Notes under the pieces: generated by a model
Database searches by the model: none
Seen by the model: only the letters and a program-made list of their open reading frames with translations
What the model was told of the DNA's origin: nothing
Part shown: one piece after another, positions 1-10,614 of the stretch
Layout: each line of letters begins with the position of its first letter
How positions within the stretch are numbered: position 1 is the first letter of the stretch
Position numbers and translations under genes: made by a program
NCBI GenBank assembly: GCA_017590115.1
Contig: JAGGNK010009114.1
Span: 20,994,662-21,058,661 of the forward strand
DNA: 64,000 nt
Direction of reading: 5' to 3'
DNA from: Montifringilla adamsi
Lineage: Eukaryota; Chordata; Aves; Passeriformes; Passeridae

Positions 1-3000
1 AAAAAAAAAATTATAATATGTATTCTAAGTTCTTAAAATTTTATTGCAATCAAGGAATGAAAAGCCTCAATACCCTCAAATGCAAACTCAAATACTCGAG
101 AATGAAAATTTTAATTCAAATTCAAATAGACTCTGTTTTTCTTTTTTAATGTTTTCACAAAAAATGTAACATAATTCATCAATCTGATGAATCAAGTCAA
201 GAGGATTGCTTTACACTTGTGAACGTAACAGTATAGAAAAATCCAGTTATACTGACATTTGCCCATATTTTAAAACTTCCTTTAATGTTTTGTCTTCATG
301 TAGTCAGGTGCTGTTGGGCATAAGAAACCAAGAAAAATGGAAAAAAGTTGGGTAGAGCCAGATAAATTAGGGTGTTTCTTTGATTTTGTCCTAAATTCAT
401 TCAAGTACTTAAAAAAACCCCAAAAGAACTCAACAAGCCTGTGTTCTTCAAGATGAAGAAAAGCTGAAGGAGTTCTTCACAAGTTCGGTTTGGCCCAAAG
501 CAGGAACACAGCCTCACTAAGTGTTCCACCTGTTTCCATGGATAGGGAACGCCACAGCCTAGAGACATCCCCAAGAGTGATTCTCTTCTGCAGAACTGGT
601 GAGGGTAGAGATGGAATGAGTCATTGCAGCCGTGGGATTTCCATCAGAAAATCTGACAGCAGGAGAAGAAGGAGCAATGCAGGGAGTGAGCCTGGGTTGG
701 AAGTGGACCAGGCAGAAGCTGGGGCTGTGAGAGGAATAAAGAATTCAGCAGAGGCTCAGGGACACTTCCAGCAAAAGGAGAAGGGGCAGAGGGACAGAAG
801 GAAATGCTGCAGGGCCAGCTATTAACACCAATGTGAGTTGTCCAGAGAGTGTGTAGAAAATAGATGGTGGTGTCTTATCCATGTGGGTAACATTTCCCTG
901 TGTCTGTCTTTTAAGAGGTTTATTTTTAAGGCACTGTCCTTGTGTGGTGAATTACCAATGTTAATGAATATTGATCTTGTCTAAATTACCCAGGGAGAGC
1001 AATGCTGCTCTGGAGCAGCCTTCTGCTTTGCTTAGCAGGCTTAGGAAAAGATCTGTCATGGGCAATAATGAACATTGCAGGGGAAATAAAAAGGAACAGG
1101 TGCCTAAAAGGCACAGAACATGTGCTTGATTAGAAATGGACAGTTTAAGTAGAAAACAAGCAGATAAACTCAAATACATGGAATAGCCGATAAAAGATAA
1201 GCAAACTCTACATGTTTTCTTAACAGAAGAAGATATATTTTTTCTTTCCCATGAGAACAGGTTGAATTTTGTTTTAAAGCAATGATCAATTGATTACTGA
1301 CTTTCCAGAAAAGTTCTCTAAGATCCTATAAAGCAGCAGCCAACCGTGATGCACAATTGCAACAGTGTGAATTATTGAATTGCATCTGTCTCTCAGAAGC
1401 TGCAAACAGTGACATTTTCTTGCCTTCCAGTTATAATTAAAGGACAAAGTGACATGTGGTATGGTACTGATCTAGTAGCTGGAAAGTCCTGCTCTGAGAA
1501 GCTTTTTGTATTGCTGCAGATGAAGAGCACTCTCCATAGAAGTAAGAACCACTTGATCTTTTCATTTAGCTGTGATTATTGCAAATTTCTTCCCACAGTC
1601 TTCAGTTTGTGGATGATCATTCTAACACTCCCAATTTCCTACAAGTGTCTTACCAGTGCTTTCTGAAAATCAAGCATTTAGCTAGAGTTTCAACTTTCAT
1701 CAGTTTCAGAAAATTCCTCTTTTGTTGCATCCATCTTGCGTGTGAATGCAAACAGTTTGTGTACTACATTACGTACACATTAGATTTTGTAATGCCGTTT
1801 TGTACATTTGCTGAGGACTATGCAAATCTCTTAGTTCTTATTTTATATACATAACTTCCTGCAACTACACTCATAAAATCATGCCATGGATGAATTACTT
1901 TATTTGATTTCAGTAACTGAAGAGACTATTTATTACCATATATTTTATTAAGGCATAATACCCAGACCAAAACAGGGAAGGGATATTCACTTCTAACCTT
2001 CTAAATATTTTCACAATATTACCTTTCCCATAATAAGTCATTGAAATAACTTGGGGCAGAACATGTTTCTTTGTAAGCTCAGTATTTCTAAGCTAACCTT
2101 GAATTCTGCATCAGAATTCAAATATAGCAGCAATATAGCCATACTGGGTCATAATATCCAATTGAAAGAGAATAAAAAAAGGTGAAAGTGTAGTAAGTAA
2201 AATGAAATATTTTTAGACTGTTGAGAGATTTGCAAGTGATCTCAGAATAAATGCATATTTGTCCAAAGGAGTGTTCATTCAGCATGGAAATGTTGCCCAG
2301 GAACCATTCTGTTTCTTACCTCTGTCTTGCCATAAAACTGGAAATGTACTACAGGCACAGAAAGTCCCAGGTTTGTAGAGACCTGTCAAAATCCTTTCTA
2401 GACACATTTAATGTGCGCAGTTTAGAGCTGCCAGTAGCTGCTTACATTTCTCTAATGCACAGAAGCTCCCCAGGAAACCAGATTTCTGTGACCTGCTTTT
2501 GTAACCTATTTGGCTGTACTTTGAGGGGATTCTTTTCACCATGCAGAGTCTCAAACCTGCATTTTCTAGACTAAAATTCTATTTTGCATAAATTGAACCT
2601 TTTTAGTAGTGTTCCTAGGAAGGTTTTCAGCAAAGACAGGAACAGCAGTACATGTGTTGGTACTCAAGAAATCACCAGAGGAAAAATCTAAAAGTAAGGT
2701 AGCAATGGCTAAAAACCTAAGGCTGTAATCAGTTTTCCTCCTGTGCCCTGCTGTTGATGATGCCATGGGGATTTTCATGTGCATCATGTTGAGAATGCAC
2801 CTCATAGAGCTTCTGTCTAAAAGTCAAGGTTTATTAGTATGGAATAATTAAATGAATGCAAGAGGGAAATATCTGATTAGTGATATGAAACTAGAAATCA
2901 CGGTCTGGCTCACAGAAAGTGTATGGGTGTGAGCAGCTCCTGTTGAAGGCAGAGAAGTCAGAGCATTCAATGGAATTTCACTGGGGGGAGAATTAATTAA

Positions 3001-3180
3001 TACTCCCAGTTTCCTCTGTCTAAATAAGTGCTATTATGAAAGTGTTTGTCTTTGAGAAAATGCTACCTCAGTTGTTTTTACTGGATAGAAAACTCTTCTA
3101 TCAGAAGCACGTTTGTGTCTAGAGAGAAACACTTCTAAATCAAATAATTGGTCACAAGGATTTGATTTTCTTTATTTCAG
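1..3180. other. unique AT-rich sequence, no gene seen
   Basis: The stretch opens with a short A run. Neither strand has a long or recognisable reading frame. A GC-richer patch at about 480-830 gives a chance frame of 111 codons with no known domain. I see no interspersed repeat that I can name. It is best read as intergenic or intronic DNA. Confidence 0.6.
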
Positions 3181-3763
3181 TATCAGTGTGCTCTCAGCTC
3201 AAGGAGCAGCTGCCAGGTGGATTCCCAGCCCTTGCAGTCAGGGCTGTGTGGATGTGTGTACTCGGGCAGGTGAGGGTGGAGGGGGTGTGCAGATGTGTCT
3301 GCAATGCCATGCCCTGAACAAGCCAGCTCCAGTCCTCACAGGTCTCAGCACTGCTGGAAGACAAAACACCTTAATTCTGGTGTGGATCTTGCAAAGAAAC
3401 CTGCATGGTTTGCAGAGGTGCACTGGCCCCTGCCCAGTCAGTTCAGTGCCACAGAAGCCCACACACTGTGCACACTGCCATGCACAAACCCACTGATACC
3501 TGAGCAAAAATCTCTTCCCACACATTTTTGCATTCCACCCACCTCACAACTGCAGTTTTTCAGGATGATCAGAACACTTACTGCATCCTCTAGGCCCTGT
3601 TTTTCCAACAGTTTTAAATGAACACAAATGAGCCACTGATGTGGCTGCCCTTGGTGTTGATTAAAGAGTGGTGAGCAGCCCTGGTGGTATGGGCAGGGCA
3701 GCAGGAGAGTGTAAGGCACAAAAATCCCAGCCTGGAACATAATTCAGTCTGAAAGGAATAAAC

Positions 3764-4095
3764 TCAAGAGGTCTTAATGATACCTGGAATGGGCAAAACA
3801 AGAAATGCAAGGAATTCAGTCCCTAGTGAATTAAATCCTGGGTCAGCTCCCCTCTCCTCCCAATGGCAAACTTGTACGTGAGGTGGCAGGGATCCCAAGG
3901 CCCTCGCGCTCCGTACCCCGCGGTAATTTTGCTTGTGCGTCATTACCCGAACCAAACTATATTTTATTATAACCAAATTATACTGCCAATTTATTGAATG
4001 TATTCAATTTTATATATTTTAAGCTATTTCATTTAAATTTTATTAAAATTATTGTTACGTTTAATTTTGTTTGGCCTTTTATTTGTGATTGGATA
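3764..4095 (-). mobile_element. possible old LTR fragment with CpG-rich core
   Basis: A CpG-bearing patch (about 3895-3950, containing 'ccctcgcgctccg' and 'ccccgcgg') sits directly beside a very AT-rich stretch in an otherwise CpG-poor region. Read on the - strand, an AT-rich half with several AATAAA-like signals is followed by a GC-rich half. That order fits the U3/R to U5 transition of a retroviral LTR. The string reminds me of an avian LTR consensus, but I cannot name the family. No convincing TG...CA ends or target-site duplication were found; 'tgggcaaa' occurs near both edges (about 3791 and 4098) but does not frame TG/CA. The alternative is a local CpG-rich regulatory patch. Confidence 0.35.
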
Positions 4096-5351
4096 ATTGG
4101 GCAAACATAACATCTCTGTGCACATAAATGTGTGTGTGTATGCTTCTGAAAAAAAGCACTTTGACAGTACAGAAAGACAGAAGATATGGAAAGACCATAT
4201 CAACTACACTTTGAGCATATTTTTAGTCCAGGCTGCAGCTAGTGTGCAGCCCTCCAACACCGTTAGTCTATGCACAATGTTGCCACACCTCTGTAAAGGT
4301 GATTAATACTTTGGCTGTCCTGATGGCCTCTTGCTGCTATTAGCAGCAAAGCTTACCCTAAATTAGGTCTTTGATTCCTCTTTAGTTATGAGCAGGAAAA
4401 GAGAAAAATATATTAAAGAAAAAAGAACAAATAAGTAACATTTTATTTTGGAGATGTTGCTAGATTTCTATTTGTGCTGGCTGCAACAGATTTTTGCAAT
4501 TTCTACTGATCATCTGTGGTGATTACACTAGAAGACAGATACTCCTCTGGCATCATAAATTCAAATAGCATTATTTTCATCTCCCTAATACCTATCCTCC
4601 TGTCTATTCCCATTGACTTATGCACAGAATCAGCTTTTTGTGTCAGATTGTCTTTTACACGGTGACAGTGGTAACTAAAATTCAATGTAACATAACAATT
4701 TTGAAGAATTGGTACTCCAATTAAATTAAAACATAAGCAGTTTATGACTTTTTCTGATTATAAACATGGGTAAAACTGAGCTGAAATGAATGTACTGACA
4801 TCATTTACATTAGGAGAGATTTTGGCCTTGATTTGCAATCCTGGAAAGAAATGTGGCACTATAATATTCTTCCTCCTTGCAGTGACAGAAGCTTTCACAA
4901 TAAAAATCTGTTTTAATTTATGATTTGCCATAAAAGACAGTGCATGACAGGGTTCTCTGCTACCACAGTCACTTGCCAGGGACAGAGCAGCTATTCATTA
5001 TGCCTTCTATTGTGGAGTCACTTATCATGTTTCTTACCCCACTGGTCTATCTCATTATTCTCCAGGAAACCCATTTTAGGAACTGCCAGCAACTTAAATT
5101 ATAAATGGGTTTATGCCACTTTTGGTTGTGAGCAAGGAGACAGACTTTTGTGGATTAGGAATACGGGGTTGTGCTACTCAGTAATGTGATGTGACATTGT
5201 GGCTCATCCAAACAATAAAATATCCTTCTGAGTAGAAATACGAAGTGGCATCTTTATATGTATTTGTTTCCTCAGATGAATTCATGCAGCCAGAAAGACA
5301 TAACCAAATAATCTGGATCTATAAAGTGTCTTAGCATTTCATTTCATTTAA

Positions 5352-5370
5352 TTTTTTTTTTTTTTTTTTC
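5352..5370. repeat. poly-T run (19)
   Basis: An uninterrupted run of 19 T lies on the + strand. It is not visibly the tail of a recognisable retroelement, because no LINE or processed-gene sequence adjoins it. It is likely to be length-polymorphic. Confidence 0.9.
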
Positions 5371-6163
5371 CTTTGGTGAATAACAGAAAAGGTCTTGTTC
5401 ACGTTGTAGAAAATTCAGGCTTGGAAAACCCTATGGGTTACAGTTTAGCTCAGGATGAAAATGAGGAATTATCATTGCACAGCAAAAGGGAACTGGAGTG
5501 CTGCACTGGAGTGAGTGGCATTATTCTGCACTAGCAGCACAAGTGTGACATCTGCTCTGCAGCCTGAGCAGTGTGGCAGCTGCCCTTGCCCGCCTTGGTG
5601 CCAGCACAAGGGGCTGGGTGGTGTCACCCTGGCTCTCTGAGGAGCATCTTGAGATGAGCTGAAAGGAGAAACTTGAGAAGGAAAAGAGTGAAATCTCCAC
5701 GTGGCACTTGAAACCCAAAGCAGGGTGGGCTGGTCTTGCTGCAGTGCCTCTCTAATTGCAGCGGCAGGGCTGGAAGGTGGCCCCAGGTTCAAGCATCTCC
5801 TTGTGGGTCTCTGGGCTTTGCTTGACTCTCACTCATCACGGTAGGTTCAATACCTGGGTATTTTCTTTCTGATCTGCTTTGCAGAATCAGTCCTGAGGTC
5901 ATAGAGCTCTCCTGGGTTGTTGACTAACTAATACTGGCACTTAGAATAAGGAATATGTTCAATTAATTTACAACTGTGGGAACAGAAAATGATTTTTAGT
6001 CTGCTGATAATTTCAAAAATGTGATTAAATACAGTTTTGAGGCTAACAGAATGTTTAGTTTAGCAACAGGTACATTTCTTACCTGATTTCTTGAAAATCT
6101 TGAGATTTGAAAGCTCAATATAACTCAATATATAAAAAGAAAAAAATGAAGCATATTTTAAAT

Positions 6164-6184
6164 AGATATATATATATATATATA
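6164..6184. repeat. (AT)n microsatellite
   Basis: About ten AT dinucleotide units lie in an AT-rich setting. This is a simple repeat with no associated element. Confidence 0.9.
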
Positions 6185-7058
6185 CCAACCAAAATAATTC
6201 ACTCAAGACTTTATTTATCAAAAACTTTGTCTTAGATCTGCATTTTCAGTTTTGGCAGAAAAATTTTCTTCTCTGTTATTTTCCAAACTGAAAAAAAAAC
6301 TCTGATTACAATCTTCTGTATTTATCAATCTCTGTATTTTGCATGTCAATTCTGACAACTTTAGGACATCAAAATGTTGTTCCAATAATTGCATGCCATC
6401 TTTTAAATCTAACATCAGTTGTGCTAACAAATTGATTTAATATATTACAGTGACATCAGAATAATAAATTCACCTTCAAATGCTGCTTTATATTTATAGC
6501 ATGTTCTTTACTAAAAGCCAGGAGCTTATAATATTAAGAAATACAGAGTATAAAGATATAATTTTTCCTCTCAAACAGCAAAAAGCATGGTCTGTTCATT
6601 CACAGTGAGGTTCTAGCAAAACCAATTCTGTTGCCATATTTTTTGTTGTTGAACTGCTCTAGACTAGTTTCATATTAATTTCCCCCCAGTGAAATCACAG
6701 TTACATTATCATTTTGGAAATCTCTTTTGCTATCCATAGTAGTAGGAACCTCATTTCACTGTGAATGTCTGCTTCTGATTTTCCTTGTTCCTTGAAATCA
6801 GAATTCACTCCAGGAGCATCAGGTGAGCCTTCATGTTCTGCAGGCAAAGTTGTTGCAAAGACCTGAGTTTGGGCTGCATTTGTCCTTTATCTCAGTGTGG
6901 GTCTCCTCCTCCTCCTCAGGCTCCCCCAGCCTGGCAGCAGGGCTGCAATTGCTCTCCCCTTGGGTGAGTTTAATTCTTCTGTGGGACTCACATCCTGCAC
7001 AGGGACATGAGCACAAGACAAACCCTCTCACTGACAGACAGTGCTGACTTCCCTCGAG

Positions 7059-7483
7059 TGTGGCACTCACCTTCTCTGAACATGATTCCTTCGCCCAGGG
7101 ATTTTCTCCTGGGAAGATGAAAGACAGCGAGAGGGCTCAGAGAAAAGAAAAACAATTTTTATCTCATTTGCTTCTCCTGTGTTGTGCTCATGTGGAATGT
7201 GTTTGGAGATTGTTTACCCACAGGTGATTGTTTCAGTGGATTCTGGTGTGAGTTGTTTTCACTCTTTGGCCAACCAGGGCCAAGCTGTGTCAGGACTCTG
7301 GAGAAAGTCACGAATTTTCATTATTATCTTTTCAGCATTCAGTAAGTATCCTTTCCGTATTCTTTAGTACAGTATAGTATTCTTTAATATAATATAGTAC
7401 AATAAAGTAATAAATTAGCCTTCTGATAAGATGGAATCCTCCTCATCATTCCTTCCTTCATGGGTGGCTCTGCATTTACAATA
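7059..7483 (+). mobile_element. solo LTR, endogenous retrovirus (passerine type), 6-bp TSD CTCGAG
   Basis: A single long terminal repeat of 425 bp begins TGTGGCACTC and ends TTTACAATA. It is flanked on both sides by the identical hexamer CTCGAG (7053-7058 and 7484-7489), which I read as the target-site duplication. The interior runs as expected for a sense LTR: a GC-richer 5' half with a 'ttggccaacc' CCAAT-like site near 7268, then AT-rich 'tagtatagtat' sequence, then overlapping polyadenylation signals AATAAA at 7401-7406 and 7409-7414, followed by 'ttagccttctg'. That layout matches LTRs I know from songbird genomes. The 6-bp duplication points to a class II (ERVK/alpha-beta-like) integrase. 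No gag, pol or env sequence is present, so the provirus was lost by recombination between its two LTRs. The terminal CA appears mutated to TA. Confidence 0.88.
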
Positions 7484-10234
7484 CTCGAGTGGCTCAGCTG
7501 CTGCCCCACTCCTTCGTGCCCTTTTTTCTCCATGGAGAAAACCTGTCTCAGGGAGAGAGCTGACCTTTCTTACTTGTCTGTGACTGCCTGCAGCAGCCAC
7601 CCTGGGATGTTTTGGCATGATTTCTTCCTCAGGGAAAAGAAACCTCAAGCAGCAATTCAGTAGAGGCAGGGTGACTGCTTAGTGATGCTCCATTCCTCAG
7701 TAATCAGTATGTTCAAGCTGAAGAGGCTCTTACTGAAATAGATGAAAAATTCTAAGTATGGCTCATCTGGACAAGGGATGAAGTGTGTAAACCCACTTTA
7801 GCTGTGTTCTGCTAAGGGAAAGGCAAAATTGTGGGCTTTATGTACTATTTGCCCTGTTTATAATGGCCTTGAAAGATGGAAGTTGATAATGTTCTTTCAT
7901 TCTTGTGTTTCCTCTTTGTGTGTGTCCAGGTTTGGTGATGTACAAACACTTGGCTGAGAGCTCTGATTGCCCTCTCTGTGGTTTGGCCGTTTATTGAAAA
8001 GAAATTCAACTTATATGTGAGCACTACAACTATGATGAATTCTGTGTGATATTGATAGGGTTGATATATTTCAGCAAAGACAGGAATAATAATAACAACA
8101 ATAACAACAATAATAAAAATCATAAGAATATTAATTTGAACTTACTAACCTCTTTCATCTGAAATTTAGAAGCATTAACTAATTAATATCACAATTCACC
8201 CCCAAGACAGAGGCTTCTCAGTAATGGCTTTATTTACTTGCCACCTCTGCTGTTGGAGTTATTCACTGTGATTTTAAGAGTGATTTTAAGACAGCTTCAC
8301 ACCAACTATGTAATAATATGTGGCATTAGAAATCAATTTAGACTGGAAAGTGAAGGATACTGAAGTAGAGCTTATCCATGGGAGTGAACCCAGCAAACTT
8401 GAACTGAATGCACTCTAAAAGTCAATTAGTCAAACTTGACTAAACTCATCTGTGGAAGTTCTTATTCAAATGTGCCATAATAACAACTGGAATAGGAGGG
8501 AATGAGTCTAGAAAATTCCCAGTGTAGCCTGCTCTGATTCACTCCCTGACTGATCACAGAGACAGTGTGGTGAAGGAAATGACTGGAAAGTATGAAACAT
8601 TTTAAGAAAAATGAAAATATCCTGCATAAAATGAGATGTGAAAATTTTTAATATTTTTAAACAAAATTAAATTTTAATTAAATGTGCAGGGAAAAACTTT
8701 TGTATCAAGTAAGATAATATGATTTGTTTCCCTGTAGCAATTAAACTTCTTGAACATTCCAAGGGCTTTACTATTTTTATTTTAAAAGTATGTTGATATA
8801 TGCAAATGTCCCTGAAGTTTCCATTTTGGTAGGAAAAAATCTTTTTCTATACGTTGATTTATTTTGTGAAAAAAATTTATGAGCAATTCTCAGTCAAGAG
8901 ATCTCACTGCATTTAGAGTCAGGAAATATAGGTGGGAATAACACCTACAAAATTTTCACTTATTTTATTCTCACAACTGAATAGTCCTAATCTTATACTG
9001 TATCAAATCTGAAGCACTGATCAAGCTTATTTTTTATTATGAGTTAACAAACAGAAATTGGCAGAAAATTGTTGCAGGGAAAAAAACCCACCCATACTAA
9101 AAATCTGTTTGCAAAACCCATTTATTATATTTTGGTTTTTTTCCTAGTGCTAGCTTTTTTCAAAACTCTGTATAAGCCTGCTATTATAACTTACATGTAC
9201 TGTTTTTATTTATGCACAGAACCAATAGCTGAGCTAGAAATTTGTCCTCTGGAAAGAATGACCCCAAATATTTGGTAATTAGGTGAAATAACTAGTTTTA
9301 TAATTGAAAAATCGTAGCCCATTGGTCTCATTGGCACCTTTGCTGCACTGTGTCCTATAAGCTGGCTGTGTCAAGAAATATTTCTTTGGCCAGTTTGCTG
9401 TGTAAAACCTTTTAGCCAAAATAGGTAATGCAGAAAAGAAAAAAGCATTGCTTTTAGCAGTCTTTAAAGGCTTTCCTTCCACCAAGATGATTCAGCTCAA
9501 AATTTGTGATTGGTTAGCCTAAAAAATATTCACAATGCAGGAAATGCTCATCTTTAGTATATTTGGCAACAAGCTGTGTGAGGTTTCCTTGTGTTTTAAG
9601 AAATGAGGTATTGCACTATTCTAAAATAGGTAAATTTATTTGCTGTATACAGTAAAATAGCACAGCAGATGAGAAATCCAGACAAAACCACCAACTTTCC
9701 TTTCCATGGGGAAATGATGGGGAAGATAGCTGGGAAATTTGGCTCAAGCCTTCTAAATACAGCACTTCCATAACTAATTGCTTCCTATTATTGCTTTTGG
9801 GTGCTTTCTGCAGTTTTTTCCTGCTAGATGTGGAAAGGCACTGCTCCCAAGGGCTGCACAGACACAATTTTACTTCCAAAGGAACGCCTGAGCTACAAGC
9901 AAAGGCCAGTGTCACTGCGGCTTGAGCACAAATGGATGTGGTGCAAAGGGAAGAAGAGCAGAGTGGGCATAAATAGAAGAGTGATGGGCATGCAATGAGC
10001 CTGCCATAGCAGCTGGTGCCACGCCTGGGCAGTGTCCCCTGGGACTGCAGTCCCTGTGGTGCTGCTGTCCCCTCCTGTCCATGTAGAAGCATCCCCCGGT
10101 CCCTCCTGCCCCTCCCGTGATGGAGAGGGTGACGTGCCGGGGGAAAGGTGGCTCAGAGCAGCAGCAGGCAGCACGGATGAGGATGGCAGGGTTTTGCTCT
10201 CAGACAGGCAGGAACTGACACTTGCAGACAGGCT
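7484..10234. other. unique sequence, no gene seen
   Basis: This is AT-rich sequence. A small AAC/AAT-rich simple repeat lies at about 8086-8120. The 158-codon minus-strand frame at 9616-10092 falls in a GC-richer patch, has no recognisable domain, and is rejected as a gene. Confidence 0.55.
8086..8120. repeat. (AAY)n simple repeat
   Basis: About 35 bp of AAT and AAC trinucleotides are interspersed. It is similar in composition to the larger tract near 25.3 kb. No mobile element could be recognised around it. Confidence 0.75.
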
Positions 10235-10614
10235 TGTAGCTATGATATTTTATTAAAAATCCTTTCCTAGGATTTTTCCCCTCCTGAGGAGCTGGGAGCC
10301 TCAGGAAAGAGATATAAACAATAACTCTCTGCTGCTGTGGAATGCAACAGGTGCTTCTTCCATTGGTCCATGTGGATTGTTTTCGATTGATGACCAATCA
10401 CTGCCACCTGTGCCAAGGCTGTGAGCAGACACAGGGTTTTTGTTATGCATTCTATTCTATTCTTGTTATTTGTAGTCTTCTGATCTCTCTGTTCTCTCTG
10501 TTCTTTTAGTATAGTTTTAATGTAGTATTTTAGTATAATATTTAACATAATAAATCAGCCTTCTGAAATAGAGTCAAGCCTTGTGTCTCCACACACAGAG
10601 AGTTCGTCACATCA
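10235..10614 (+). mobile_element. solo LTR, endogenous retrovirus, 6-bp TSD CAGGCT
   Basis: A 380-bp LTR starts TGTAGCTATG and ends GTCACATCA. Both sides carry the identical hexamer CAGGCT (10229-10234 and 10615-10620). It has the layout of the widespread songbird LTR type: 'tgatattttat' near the 5' end, 'cctttcctagg', an inverted CCAAT (attgg) near 10360, CCAAT at 10393-10397, a 'tttagtatag' repeat region, polyadenylation signal AATAAA at 10549-10554 immediately followed by 'tcagccttctg', and then a short U5. It belongs to the same broad family as the antisense LTR at 33618-34082. There is no internal retroviral sequence, so it is a solo LTR left by LTR-LTR recombination. The 6-bp duplication fits a class II retrovirus. 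Confidence 0.9.

Larger units (their letters stand above)
4100..7058. other. unique sequence with homopolymer and AT repeat, no gene seen
   Basis: This is AT-rich single-copy sequence. It contains a run of 19 T at 5352-5370 and an AT dinucleotide array at 6164-6184. Short frames in the GC-richer stretches at 5470-5790 and 6820-7050 have no recognisable domain and no convincing splice-site context. Confidence 0.6.

Noticed and set aside
3181..3269. Possible 89-bp exon (acceptor 'tttctttatttcag', donor CAG|GTGAGG)
   Set aside because: All three frames are open across it, so the frame carries no information, and no phase-compatible partner was found nearby.
9616..10092. 158-codon minus-strand frame
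   Set aside because: It lies in a GC-richer patch, is Ser/Leu/Cys-rich without any domain, and overlaps equally open frames on the other strand.
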